Source: Viridibacterium sp047600765
GTDB lineage: Bacteria > Pseudomonadota > Gammaproteobacteria > Burkholderiales > Rhodocyclaceae
DNA length: 64,000 nucleotides
Direction of reading: 5' to 3'
Assembly: GCA_047600765.1 (NCBI GenBank)
Contig: JASGKF010000002.1
Coordinates: forward strand, 1,302,001-1,366,000
The first letter of the stretch is position 1, and the number at the start of each line of letters is the position of its first letter. Below the pieces are notes generated by a model, which was not told where the DNA came from, did not search any database, and saw only the letters and a list, made by a program, of their open reading frames with translations. Both the position numbers and the translations under genes were made by a program. Positions 44,800-53,363 of the stretch are shown here, piece by piece.

Positions 44800-45605
44800 G
44801 CAGGGTCTCCGTGAGGTGTACGGGGCAGGGCGTGGTCGGCGATGACGATGGGGTGGCCCTGCGAACAATGTTCAATGCGGCCGGCGATGCCATAGGCCTG
44901 GCGCAGGATGGCGGGGGTCAGCGCACTGGCTGGCGCGCCGTCGGCGATCACGCGGCCTTCGTCGAGCACCACCACGCGGTCGCAGAAGCGTGCTGCGAGG
45001 TTGAGGTCGTGCACCACGATGAGGATGATGGCCTCGCGTGCGAGCGCGTCTTCGCGGATCACGTTGAGCACTTCGAGCTGCCAGCGCGGGTCGAGCGCGC
45101 TGGTGGGTTCGTCAAGCAGCAGCAGCGGCGTCTGCCGCACTAGTGCCTGGGCGAGGCCCAGCATCTGACGCTGGCCGCCCGACAGTTCACCCATGCGGCG
45201 CAGCGCCAGTGCTTCGATGCCCATGCGCTGGAAGACTGCTTCGGTCATCGCTTCGCGCGCGGGGGCTGACTTGCCGGGATGCGCGGCGTTGCAAGCCGTG
45301 CTCACCGCTTCCCACGCAAACAGCGCGCTTGCGGCGGGCAGGCTTTGCGGCAGGTAGGCGACGAGGCTGCGGCGTGTGTGCGCGTCGAGTTTTGCGAGAT
45401 TGTGTTCACCAAGGTGCAGGCTGCCTGCGCTCGCGGGTAGTTGACCAGCCAGCGTGCGCAACAGCGTCAACTTGCCGGCAGCATTTGCGCCAAGCAGGGC
45501 GACCACGCTGCCGGGTGTGATGGTGGCGAGATCGAGACCCTTGAGCACGGGGCGACGGCGGTAGCCGGCGTGCAGGCCCGTGACCTGAAGTGTGTAGCGG
45601 CTCAC
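44796..45605 (-). CDS. iron-siderophore ABC transporter ATP-binding protein, unusual Walker A
   Basis: A 269-residue FecE/FepC-type ATPase with a GTG start at 45605 that overlaps the permease stop. It has the signature LSGGQRQMLGLAQAL, Walker B LLLLDEPTSALD and switch VVHDLN. The Walker A reads GANAAGKLTLL, so the residue after the catalytic Lys is Leu instead of Ser/Thr. That hydroxyl normally coordinates Mg2+, and a TTG-for-TCG change would explain it. Activity may be reduced, or the base is a sequence error. It should power import of a ferric siderophore with the permease and binding protein next to it. Confidence 0.88.
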   Translation of the reverse strand: MSRYTLQVTGLHAGYRRRPVLKGLDLATITPGSVVALLGANAAGKLTLLRTLAGQLPASAGSLHLGEHNLAKLDAHTRRSLVAYLPQSLPAASALFAWEAVSTACNAAHPGKSAPAREAMTEAVFQRMGIEALALRRMGELSGGQRQMLGLAQALVRQTPLLLLDEPTSALDPRWQLEVLNVIREDALAREAIILIVVHDLNLAARFCDRVVVLDEGRVIADGAPASALTPAILRQAYGIAGRIEHCSQGHPIVIADHALPRTPHGDPA

Positions 45606-46672
45606 AGCGACCTCCGCTGCACGAGGATTAGCGCAATGAACAGTGGCACGCCGACCAGTGCAGTGACGATGCCGACCGGGATGACGAGGCCGGGCACGGC
45701 GTTCTTGCACACGATGGAGGCGAGTGACAACACCAGTGCGCCAGACAGCGCGGCACCGGGCAGGAAGTAGCGGTGATCCTCACCCAGCAGCAGGCGCGCT
45801 ATGTGCGGCGCGACGAGGCCGATGAAGCCGATGCTGCCGACAAAGGCAACGGCAACGGAGGCGAGCAGGCTGGCGCGCAGCAGGGTGATGAGGCGCAGGC
45901 GTTCGACGGCGATGCCCAGCGAGCGCGCCTGTTCTTCACCCGAGCACAACGCCGTCATGGCCCAGGCACTGCGCAGTGCCCAGGGCAGGCAAACGCCCAG
46001 CACGATGCTGACGATGGCGAGCTTGTGCCAGTCGGCGCGCGACAGCGAGCCCATGGCCCAGAACACCACTTGCTGCAGCGAGCCCGCTTCGGCGATGAAC
46101 TCGATGACCGACACCAGTGCGTTGATGGCGAATGCCATGGCAATACCGAACAGCACGATGGCGCCCGAACTGCCGCCCAGCATGCGTGCGAGGCCCTGTA
46201 CCAGCAGTGCGCACAGTGCAGCGCAGATGAAGGCGCCAAGGCTCACGGCCTGGTTGGTGCCCAGATCACTGATCAGGGCCGGGTCGAGCACCAGCACGAT
46301 GGCCGCGCCCAGCGTGGCTGCCGCCGTGATGCCCAGCGTCATCGGGCTGGCGAGCGGGTTGCCCAATGCGGTCTGCATTTCGGCACCGGCAAGGCCCAGT
46401 GCCGCGCCGACGACGACGGCCATCAGCGCGACGGGCAGGCGCAGATCCCAAAGGATCACCTGTGTCGCGGCGTCTAGCGATTGGCGGTCGAGGAGACCCT
46501 GAGCGACCTGTGCAAGCGTGAGCCCGGCAGGGCCGGTAGCAACGTCGGCGAGCAGGCTCAGTGTGAGCAGCAGGCCCAGCACGCCGAGCAGGGCGACGCG
46601 GCGCATTCGGATGCGCGCGTAGGCCGTGGCGAGCGGGCCGGCGGTGGGGGGTGGGGTAGTCGTGCTTGTCAT
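45602..46672 (-). CDS. iron-siderophore ABC transporter permease, FecCD/BtuC family
   Basis: A 356-residue permease starting MTSTTTPPPTAG, with about nine to ten helices. FecCD motifs are visible: LRLPVALMAVVVGAALGLAGAEMQ, then LGNPLASPMTLGI, and near the C-terminus GFIGLVAPHIARLLLGEDHR. There is only one permease gene, so it probably forms a homodimer like BtuC. It is coupled to the ATPase gene by a GTGA overlap. A longer start (46747) lies in a repeat element and is not used. Confidence 0.92.
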   Translation of the reverse strand: MTSTTTPPPTAGPLATAYARIRMRRVALLGVLGLLLTLSLLADVATGPAGLTLAQVAQGLLDRQSLDAATQVILWDLRLPVALMAVVVGAALGLAGAEMQTALGNPLASPMTLGITAAATLGAAIVLVLDPALISDLGTNQAVSLGAFICAALCALLVQGLARMLGGSSGAIVLFGIAMAFAINALVSVIEFIAEAGSLQQVVFWAMGSLSRADWHKLAIVSIVLGVCLPWALRSAWAMTALCSGEEQARSLGIAVERLRLITLLRASLLASVAVAFVGSIGFIGLVAPHIARLLLGEDHRYFLPGAALSGALVLSLASIVCKNAVPGLVIPVGIVTALVGVPLFIALILVQRRSL

Positions 46673-46704
46673 GGCTGGCTGTGGGCGCTGGCGGGAGGTG
46701 GAGA

Positions 46705-46794
46705 GTAGGTTGGGCTGACGAAGGAAGCCCAAATCGATTCGTCGCAATAGGACAGGTAGGTGTTGGGCTTCGCCTGCGGCTCAGCCCAACCTAC
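46705..46794. repeat. palindromic intergenic repeat
   Basis: GTAGGTTGGGCTGA (46705-46718) and TCAGCCCAACCTAC (46781-46794) form perfect 14-bp arms around a 62-bp middle that itself holds TTGGGCTTCGCC. It fills almost the whole gap between the binding-protein and permease genes. It looks like a mobile REP-type or MITE-like element. It could stop or process the transcript between the two transporter genes. Confidence 0.7.
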
Positions 46795-46797
46795 GTC

Positions 46798-47904
46798 TTA
46801 CGGTTTTCCTGCCGTCCAGTAGACGCCCTCGTAGGGCACAGGCTGGAAGCGTTCGTATATCGTGCGCAGCGTGGCGTTCGGGTCGAGTTTGGTGAAGCGA
46901 TCCGGGTGCAGCCACTTGGCATAGGCCTGCACGACCACCACGTTCATCGGCGAGTGGAAGAAGTGGTGCCAGATCGCAAACGCGCGGCCGTTCTTCACGG
47001 CGCTGAGTGCGGCGACCGGCATGCGTTGCAGGCGGCTGTTGAACGAAGCCTGTGCTTCGGCCGCCGTGTAGCTGGCGCCCATCTGGATGCGCAGCGGGTT
47101 GCCTTGCGCGGAGTTGCGGTTACCGATGGCGGTGGCGATGTAGACCTCGGGCTGGTGCGTCAGCAGGTATTCGGGGCTGACCTGGCCGACTTCGCCGGGC
47201 ACCACGTCACGCGCGACGCTTTCGCCACCGGCTGCATCGAGGAAGTGCTGCATCACGCCCTGCACCATGCTCTCGCAGCATTCTTCGCGCAGGCCGACGC
47301 GGCTTTCGATGAACACGCGGGTCTTGCGCGGCAGACCACGCAGGCCCTCCGTCACTTTCGCCAGTTCGGTTTCGTGGAACTTCGCGAAGGCTTCTGCCTC
47401 ACGCTCGCGGCCCAGCACCTGACCGAGCAGGCGCATGCTGCGCGGCGTGTTGACCAGCGGGTTGTTGCGGAAGTTGACGAACACTACAGGGATGCCGGCC
47501 GAGGCCATGCCCTTGAGGATGTTCTCGTCCTTGATCGAGGGGCCGTGGCCGGCGAGCACGAAGATGGCGAGCTGCGGCTTGAGCGCCAGCGTCTTCTCCA
47601 GGCTGAAGCTGTCGGCCGACACCTGGCCAATGCGCGGCAGCTTCGCAATATCGGGGAAGCGCTTGATGTACTGCGCGTAGCCGTCGGGGTCGAAGCTGTT
47701 GAACTCGTCCATGATGCCGACGATGCGCTTCGTCAGCTCCGCACCTTCGAGCATGGCGATGGTGGTGAGCATGCGGCCTTCGCCGAGCACGATGCGTTCG
47801 ACCTTGTCAGGCACCTGCACCGTGCGACCAGCGATGTCGGTAACGGTGCGTGCGTTGGCCGCGAGGGACAGCAGGCAGAGCAGGGTGGTGAAGATGAATT
47901 TCAT
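46798..47904 (-). CDS. iron-siderophore ABC transporter periplasmic binding protein
   Basis: A 368-residue protein with a signal peptide (start MKFIFTTLLCLLSL, cleavage near ANA). The mature protein begins with the BtuF/FecB-type segment VTDIAGRTVQVPDKVERIVL and contains RIGQVSADSFSLEKTLALKPQLAIFV. This is the usual class III binding-protein core for siderophores or haem. It lies between an esterase and the permease/ATPase, all minus strand. An alternative TTG start at 47928 overlaps the upstream gene. The ligand is probably a ferric catecholate, by context. Confidence 0.9.
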   Translation of the reverse strand: MKFIFTTLLCLLSLAANARTVTDIAGRTVQVPDKVERIVLGEGRMLTTIAMLEGAELTKRIVGIMDEFNSFDPDGYAQYIKRFPDIAKLPRIGQVSADSFSLEKTLALKPQLAIFVLAGHGPSIKDENILKGMASAGIPVVFVNFRNNPLVNTPRSMRLLGQVLGREREAEAFAKFHETELAKVTEGLRGLPRKTRVFIESRVGLREECCESMVQGVMQHFLDAAGGESVARDVVPGEVGQVSPEYLLTHQPEVYIATAIGNRNSAQGNPLRIQMGASYTAAEAQASFNSRLQRMPVAALSAVKNGRAFAIWHHFFHSPMNVVVVQAYAKWLHPDRFTKLDPNATLRTIYERFQPVPYEGVYWTAGKP

Positions 47905-47924
47905 GGAAGACACCATCTGGAAGT

Positions 47925-48833
47925 TCAAGGTTCTAGTGCGAAGCGCAGGCCACGGTTGATGGCTTGCGGCAGGCTGGAGAGGTGGTTCTCGCCGGCTATC
48001 TCCAGCGCTTCGACGCGCAGGCCCGGCGTGCCGGTGAGGCGGGTGGCGACGGCACGCACGTTGTCGACCATCGCGCGGCGCTCAAGCGTGGCGATGCCGC
48101 CGGGCATGTTGTCGGAAAAGCGGCTGGGGCGTTGTTCGAATTCGCCGACCGTCAGCAACAACGCGCGGCCGCGTGCGGCGTCGGGTTGCTGGCGGAATCG
48201 TGCTTCAGCGGCGCTCATCGCGGCATCGTTCCACCACCACGAAGGACTCGCAGCGATGTAGTGGGTGAACATCGCAGGCCGCGTGAACAACGCATGCAAC
48301 GCAAACAGGCCGCCGAGCGAGTGGCCGAACAGCACCTGACGATTCGGGTTGGTCGCGTAGCGCTGCGCGATGGCAGGGCGAACGCTCTTGTCGATGAAGT
48401 CGAGGAAGCGGTCGGCGCCACCGCCGGCATTGCGCATGGTGGCACTCATCTCGGGTGCCGGTACGGCCATGGGCGTGGCGGTGTAGTCGATGGCGCGACG
48501 CAGGATCACGTCATCGTCTTCGGGATAGGTGATGCCAACGATCAGGGCAGGCAACACACCTGTGGCGAGCGGCCGGCGCGATTGCAGGCGCAGGGTTTCG
48601 ACCACGCTGTGAAAGACGAGGTCGGCGTCGAGCACGTAGACCACCGGGTAGCCGCCGGCGGGGGCAGGGCCATCGGGCAGGGCGACGAGGATGCGGTAGC
48701 GCGGGCCTGGCTGATTGTCAGCCGCTGTCGCGCGCAGCTCGAATTGTTCGGCGCGTGGAAACGTGATGGGCGTGGCTGCGTGGACGCTCATTCCCGACAA
48801 CAACAGCAACAGTGAGCAGAGCAGGTTTTTCAT
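47925..48833 (-). CDS. secreted alpha/beta hydrolase, IroE/Fes-like siderophore esterase
   Basis: A 302-residue protein with a signal peptide (MKNLLCSLLLLLSGMSVHA). The hydrolase core has VVYVLDADLVFHSVVE, then nucleophile elbow GHSLGG (about residue 170) and the catalytic His in GENHLSSLP near the C-terminus. This Fes/IroE-like layout belongs to esterases that cut catecholate-siderophore ester bonds to release iron. It sits between the receptor and the binding-protein gene. A second similar enzyme is at 52223-53212. Confidence 0.85.
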   Translation of the reverse strand: MKNLLCSLLLLLSGMSVHAATPITFPRAEQFELRATAADNQPGPRYRILVALPDGPAPAGGYPVVYVLDADLVFHSVVETLRLQSRRPLATGVLPALIVGITYPEDDDVILRRAIDYTATPMAVPAPEMSATMRNAGGGADRFLDFIDKSVRPAIAQRYATNPNRQVLFGHSLGGLFALHALFTRPAMFTHYIAASPSWWWNDAAMSAAEARFRQQPDAARGRALLLTVGEFEQRPSRFSDNMPGGIATLERRAMVDNVRAVATRLTGTPGLRVEALEIAGENHLSSLPQAINRGLRFALEP

Positions 48834-48891
48834 GCGATGACTTGGCTTGGGGCCCGGCTGCGCATGGCATCCGGGCCCTTGGTGCGGACGA

Positions 48892-51009
48892 TCAGAACTT
48901 CAGGCCAGTCTTCAGCCACAGGCTGCGCGGCTCGCCGTAGAAGTTGAACACCGTGGTGCCGCCGACGCGCTGGTAGTACTTCTTGTCGAACAGGTTGTTC
49001 ACCGACAGTGAGAGATCCACGTTGCGCGTGACCTTGTAGCCCAGCAGTGCATCGACCAGGTAGAAGGCCTTCTGCTCGATGCGGTAGCCCGTGCCTGCGG
49101 TGTAGTAGCTGCTCATGGCACGCAGGCCGCCGCCGGTGTAGAGATCCTTGAGCGCGCCTTCCTGCACGTCGTAGCGCGTCCACACGGTCACGTTGTGGTG
49201 CGGGGTGACGGTGGTGAAGGTGGTGCCGCTCGCGCCGGCTGCGGCGGAGATGACCTCGCTCTCGGTGTAGGCGTAGCCGATGCTGGCGTCCCAGCCCTTG
49301 GCCAGTTTGCCGGCGACTTCGAACTCGAAGCCCTGCACTTCGTTCTCGCCGCTGGCTTCGAAGTAGGCGGTGCTGGGCACGGCCACTGCGCGGTTCTTGT
49401 CACGCATGCGGAACACCGAGAACTGCGTGGTCAGCTGCCCGCCCTTGTGCTCGCCCTTCACGCCGGCTTCGATGTTGTTGCCGGTGCGCGGGTCGAGCAC
49501 CTTGCCGCTGGCGTCGAGGTTGGTCTGCGGCTGGAAGATCGAGGTGTAGCTGGCGAAGGTCGACCAGTTGTCGGTGATGTCGAAGACCAGACCGCCGTAG
49601 GGCGTGAATTGCGTCGGCAGGCTCAGCTCGCTGGTCACACCATTGACCAGGTTGGTGGTGATGCTCTTGTAGCGCGACAGGCGTGCACCGGCAATCAGCG
49701 TCAACGGTTGCCAGGGCTTGATGCGCAGGTTGCTGTAGAGGCCGTACTGCTCGGGTTTGACGTTGGTGCGCGTGCTGTAGTTGACGGCGGGTTCGGGCCA
49801 GTCGTAGGTCGGGCTGTAGACGTTGGTTGTTCCGGCGATGCTCAGGGTGGCCGATTGCGTGGTCTGGTCGTACTGGCGGTAGTCGGTGCCAACGATCACG
49901 TTCTGCTGCAGGCCCCACAGCTTGAAAGGCTGGTTCAGATGCAGGTCGGTGGCCAGTGACTTTTCCCTGTAGTCGCGTGCGATACCTGTGCGCGTGACGG
50001 TGCCTGTGCTGCTCACTGCACTGTTCGCATAGGCGTACTTGAAGTTCACGTCACGGTCGGCATAGCGCAGGCCGGCCTTGATCTGGCCGCCGCCTTGCAG
50101 CTTGTGCACCAGTTCGCCGAAGCCTTCGTTGATCTGGTTCTCGAAGCGGTTCCAGCTCGCGCCGATGAAGGTCGAGCGATCCACGTCCAGCAGTTCGCCA
50201 TTGGCCTTGCTCGGCAGACCGTTGAAGGGCGTCACCTTGCTCATTGAGCTGAAGCCGCCGATAGACAGGCTGGTGCGCGGTGCCAGATCGAATTCCAGCG
50301 AGGCATAGCCCACGCCGTTTTCGTTCTTGTTCACGTTCACCCACGAATCTTTCTTCTGATACGCGCCGACAGCGCGGCCGCGCACCTTGCCGTCTTCCGT
50401 CAGCGGGCCGGTGACATCGACTTCACCGCGCTTGGCGTCCCACGAACCATAGGCCAGCGAGCCGGTCGCGGCGAACTTGTTCTTGCCGCGCTTGCGATTG
50501 AGGTTGGCCGTGCCACCGGGTTCGCCGAAGCCGCTGTAGAGGCCGCCCGGCCCACGCAGCACTTCGACGCGTTCGAAGATGGAGAGATCAGGCTGCGTGC
50601 CATAGATGCTCGACAGCGGCGCGGGCAGGCCGTCGATGAGGAAGGAGTCCAGCTCGTAACCGCGCACGTAGGTTGACGAACGTCCCTGGTCATTGGCCAG
50701 CACCAGCATGCCGGTGGTGCGGCGTGCGAGGTCTTCGAGGCGAACCATGTTCTGGTCGTCCATGCGCTGGCGCGTCACCACGCTCACCGGCTGCGGCGTT
50801 TCCTTGATCGAGGTCTCGCCCTTGCCGCCCACGTTGACGGTGCCGTCGCTATAGCCCTCGGTCGTGCCTTCGGCGCGTTTGCCCTGCACGGTGACGGTGG
50901 GTGTGGTCGCTTCCTGCGCAAAGGCGCCGCTGCTGAACAGCGCGGCGAGCAGGGCGCTCAGGGTGGTGACGCGAAGCGCCGGCAGGCGAGCGGTGGTGGC
51001 GGTATTCAT
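48892..51009 (-). CDS. TonB-dependent siderophore receptor
   Basis: A 705-residue outer-membrane receptor starting MNTATTARLPALRVTTL, with a signal peptide ending AFAQ. The TonB-box region is followed by a plug domain (KETPQPVSVVTRQRMDDQ, RGYELDSFLIDGL, VEVLRGPGGLYSGFGEPGG), a 22-strand barrel, and the C-terminal aromatic end WLKTGLKF. The motifs are those of the siderophore-receptor subfamily. A GGGAG site precedes the ATG. A longer open frame beyond the ATG lies antisense to the AraC gene and is rejected. Confidence 0.94.
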   Translation of the reverse strand: MNTATTARLPALRVTTLSALLAALFSSGAFAQEATTPTVTVQGKRAEGTTEGYSDGTVNVGGKGETSIKETPQPVSVVTRQRMDDQNMVRLEDLARRTTGMLVLANDQGRSSTYVRGYELDSFLIDGLPAPLSSIYGTQPDLSIFERVEVLRGPGGLYSGFGEPGGTANLNRKRGKNKFAATGSLAYGSWDAKRGEVDVTGPLTEDGKVRGRAVGAYQKKDSWVNVNKNENGVGYASLEFDLAPRTSLSIGGFSSMSKVTPFNGLPSKANGELLDVDRSTFIGASWNRFENQINEGFGELVHKLQGGGQIKAGLRYADRDVNFKYAYANSAVSSTGTVTRTGIARDYREKSLATDLHLNQPFKLWGLQQNVIVGTDYRQYDQTTQSATLSIAGTTNVYSPTYDWPEPAVNYSTRTNVKPEQYGLYSNLRIKPWQPLTLIAGARLSRYKSITTNLVNGVTSELSLPTQFTPYGGLVFDITDNWSTFASYTSIFQPQTNLDASGKVLDPRTGNNIEAGVKGEHKGGQLTTQFSVFRMRDKNRAVAVPSTAYFEASGENEVQGFEFEVAGKLAKGWDASIGYAYTESEVISAAAGASGTTFTTVTPHHNVTVWTRYDVQEGALKDLYTGGGLRAMSSYYTAGTGYRIEQKAFYLVDALLGYKVTRNVDLSLSVNNLFDKKYYQRVGGTTVFNFYGEPRSLWLKTGLKF

Positions 51010-51028
51010 CAGGTACTCCCTCGTTTCT

Positions 51029-51069
51029 GAATGAGAATGATTTGCATTAGCGGGTTTTGGCGCTATTAT
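51029..51069. promoter_or_regulatory. Fur-type box and promoter between receptor and AraC regulator
   Basis: AATGAGAATGATTTGCATTA (about 51030-51049) resembles repeated Fur hexamers. On the plus strand TTTGCA (51041-51046) and TATTAT (51064-51069), 17 bp apart, form a good promoter for the regulator gene, with the Fur box over its -35. The box is 20-40 bp upstream of the receptor ATG, so it can also control the receptor. Confidence 0.75.
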
Positions 51070-51129
51070 CCGCACACCACTTCGCGACTGCCTTTGCGCA
51101 AGGCAGGAAGTTGTTTGCAGGAGAAAGCT

Positions 51130-52182
51130 TTGCAATCGCATGCCCGCCAAACCATGCTCAAGCCCTTGTCCGGCAAGGGCTTTGTTCCGCCAGCCAGCAT
51201 CAATCGTGGTGAGTTGATGGCCGCCATCACGCCGCGCAGCATCGGTTTCCGCATCGACCAGCCCGACGTCGCGAGCGACGTGTCGGTGCTGTCCGGCCAC
51301 TTCCGCGCCGACAACCTGCGCGAGGGCCTGCGCTGCAAATGTGTGGATGTCGTCGACCTCTTTGACATGCGCACTGAGGCCACCCTGCAGGCCGGGCTCA
51401 ACCTCATCGTGCTGGTCGCCGGCGAAGCGCAGGCGCGCTTCGGCAGCCAGCCCGTCAGCCTGGGCGGCACGGGGCAGCCGGATGGTGCACTGGTGGCCCT
51501 CGCCGGGCCCGAGCAGTTCGTGCGCCATTCGCGGCGCGGCCGGCACGAGCGCAAGGTCGTGCTCACCATGAGCCCCGAGTGGCTCGCCGCCAGCGGGCTC
51601 GATGCAGGGGGGGGCGCCGCTGATGGTCTGGCTGCATTCCGCCAGCGTCACCTCGCCGTGCACCACTGGCGGCCCAGCACGCGCGCCGTCGCCATCGCGC
51701 AGCAGATGATCTATCCGCCGGCCTTCTCCAGCGCCGGGCAGGGCAACCCCCTGCACAAGCTCTATCTCGAAAGCCGCGCGCTCGAACTCATCACCGAAAG
51801 CTTTGCCGACCTGTTTGCCGCACCGGCCAATGCCGATGGCATCACGCCGCGCATGCGTGCTCGCATCGCCGACCTCTGCGAGTGGCTCGACGCCAGCCTG
51901 CAGGAAGGCACGGCCGACGAGCTGGACCTTGCCGCCATCGCGCGCCACGCCGGCCTCAACGCCAGCTCGCTGCAACAGCAGTTCCGCGCTGTGCAAGGCC
52001 TGAGCATCGTTGCCTGGCTGCGTGGCCGCCGCCTCGACACGGCACGCGCCGCGCTGGAGCGCGATGGCCTCAGCGTCGCACAGGCTGCCGAGCTCGCTGG
52101 CTACGGCAGCGCCGCCAATTTCGCCACCGCGTTCCGCAAGCGCTTCGGGCACTGCCCCAGCGCCGTGGCGCGTTCCGCCTGA
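51130..52182 (+). CDS. AraC family transcriptional regulator (siderophore-responsive, PchR-like)
   Basis: A ~350-residue regulator whose last ~100 residues form the two helix-turn-helix motifs: LDLAAIARHAGLNASSLQQQF, then LSVAQAAELAGYGSAANFATAFRKRFG. The N-terminal part would bind a ligand. A perfect AGGAGA site 5 nt before a TTG at 51130 suggests that start; the first ATG (51154) has no ribosome site. Divergent from the receptor behind a Fur-type box, it is likely to activate receptor and transport genes when its siderophore is present. Confidence 0.87.
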   Translation: MQSHARQTMLKPLSGKGFVPPASINRGELMAAITPRSIGFRIDQPDVASDVSVLSGHFRADNLREGLRCKCVDVVDLFDMRTEATLQAGLNLIVLVAGEAQARFGSQPVSLGGTGQPDGALVALAGPEQFVRHSRRGRHERKVVLTMSPEWLAASGLDAGGGAADGLAAFRQRHLAVHHWRPSTRAVAIAQQMIYPPAFSSAGQGNPLHKLYLESRALELITESFADLFAAPANADGITPRMRARIADLCEWLDASLQEGTADELDLAAIARHAGLNASSLQQQFRAVQGLSIVAWLRGRRLDTARAALERDGLSVAQAAELAGYGSAANFATAFRKRFGHCPSAVARSA

Positions 52183-52222
52183 CCCGCACGGCTAACTTTC
52201 CCGGTACCGGAATCACACCCCC

Positions 52223-53212
52223 ATGTTTTCACGCCCTGCCTGCACAGCCTTCCTCGTCGGACTCAGCATGCTCATCACCCAGCCCGCGCAATCGCAAACG
52301 GCCGCTGCCACCAAACCGGCACTGGCCGCACCGAACTTCGCCGTGCCCGCCGACTGGCAGCCGGGCCAGCTCTCGCGCACGCTCAGTTTCGAGATCGACT
52401 CGAAGCACACGGGCCAGCGTTACCGCATCCTCGTCGGCCTGCCGCACAAGGCCGCACCCGCCAGCGGCTACCCGACGTTGTGGATGCTCGACGGCCTCGC
52501 CAGCTACCCGATCACCGAGTTCATGCGGCCGCGCCCGCCGTCGCCGACCGACAGCCCGCAGTACCTCGACAAGATCGGTGACGAACCCGCCGGTCTCGTC
52601 GTCGCCGTCGGCTACACCAACGGCCAGATCATCGACGTGAACGGCCGCGCGCTCGACTACACGCCCGCCTTGCCGCCGGGCACGAAGACCGGTGACGCGC
52701 TGTCGCCGCGTCACGGCGGTGCCGATGCCTTCCTGCAGTTCCTCACACTCGAACTGCGCCCCGTCATCGCGAAGCACTTCGCCATGGACCCGCAACGCCA
52801 CACCCTGTTCGGCTTTTCCTACGGCGGCCTGTTCGCGCTGCACACCTTCACGACGCAGCCGCAACACTTCCAGCGCTACTGGGCGGCCAGCCCCTCGCTG
52901 TGGTTTGGCGAGAACTTCACGCTCAAGCAGGCGCAGCAGCGTCTGGCTGCTTTGCGTCTCGCTTCACCCACGCGCGTGATGATCACCGTCGGCATGGACG
53001 AGCAATATCCCGAGAGCTTCGCCTCACCCGAAGCGAAGCAGCGTCTGCAGAGCCGCGCCATGGTCGACAACACCAAACTGTTTGTGCAGCAACTCGGCGA
53101 CGCAAAGCTCGACAAGCTGCAGCTCAGCTCGCAGAGCGTGGCCGGCCACGACCACCACGACATGCTGTTGCACGGCGCAAGGCGTGTTGTCGACTTCGCG
53201 TTCGCGCCCTGA
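52223..53212 (+). CDS. secreted alpha/beta hydrolase, second siderophore-esterase paralogue
   Basis: A 329-residue protein with a signal peptide (MFSRPACTAFLVGLSML). It shares the scheme of the enzyme at 47925-48833: RYRILVGLPHKAAPASGYPTLW, then nucleophile GFSYGG (about residue 200) and His in AGHDHHDMLLH. Here the elbow has Phe-Ser-Tyr instead of His-Ser-Leu. It follows the AraC gene by 40 bp on the plus strand. It would hydrolyse a ferric siderophore or related ester in the periplasm. Whether the two differ in substrate is unknown. Confidence 0.83.
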   Translation: MFSRPACTAFLVGLSMLITQPAQSQTAAATKPALAAPNFAVPADWQPGQLSRTLSFEIDSKHTGQRYRILVGLPHKAAPASGYPTLWMLDGLASYPITEFMRPRPPSPTDSPQYLDKIGDEPAGLVVAVGYTNGQIIDVNGRALDYTPALPPGTKTGDALSPRHGGADAFLQFLTLELRPVIAKHFAMDPQRHTLFGFSYGGLFALHTFTTQPQHFQRYWAASPSLWFGENFTLKQAQQRLAALRLASPTRVMITVGMDEQYPESFASPEAKQRLQSRAMVDNTKLFVQQLGDAKLDKLQLSSQSVAGHDHHDMLLHGARRVVDFAFAP

Positions 53213-53218
53213 GCATTC

Positions 53219-53345
53219 CCCTCTCCCGCATGCGGGAGAGGGTGGCGCGTAGCGCCGGGAGAGGGGAGCGCAGGGCGGGCTCGGCGAGCCCGCGCGTGAT
53301 CCGAACGTACCGCAACCGCGTGGGCACACCGTGCCCACCCTACGC
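53219..53345. repeat. cluster of four palindromic repeats
   Basis: Four hairpins follow each other: CTCTCCCGCA/TGCGGGAGAG (53221-53240, extended by CC/GG), GGCGC/GCGCC (53244-53256), GCGGGCTC/GAGCCCGC (53275-53293) and GTGGGCAC/GTGCCCAC (53320-53338). They fill the gap between the esterase and the condensation-domain gene. The last is a member of the same family as the repeat at 62219-62237, read on the other strand. Confidence 0.8.
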
Positions 53346-53363
53346 AACACCACAGGACTCCAG

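Noticed and set aside
51010..52152. N-terminal extension of the TonB receptor reading frame (minus strand, ~380 residues)
   Set aside because: It lies antisense to the AraC regulator, has no receptor-like sequence, and the ATG at 51009 has a ribosome site and signal peptide.
53331..53363. Earlier start of the condensation-domain gene
   Set aside because: It lies within a palindromic repeat; the ATG at 53364 begins at the natural family start.
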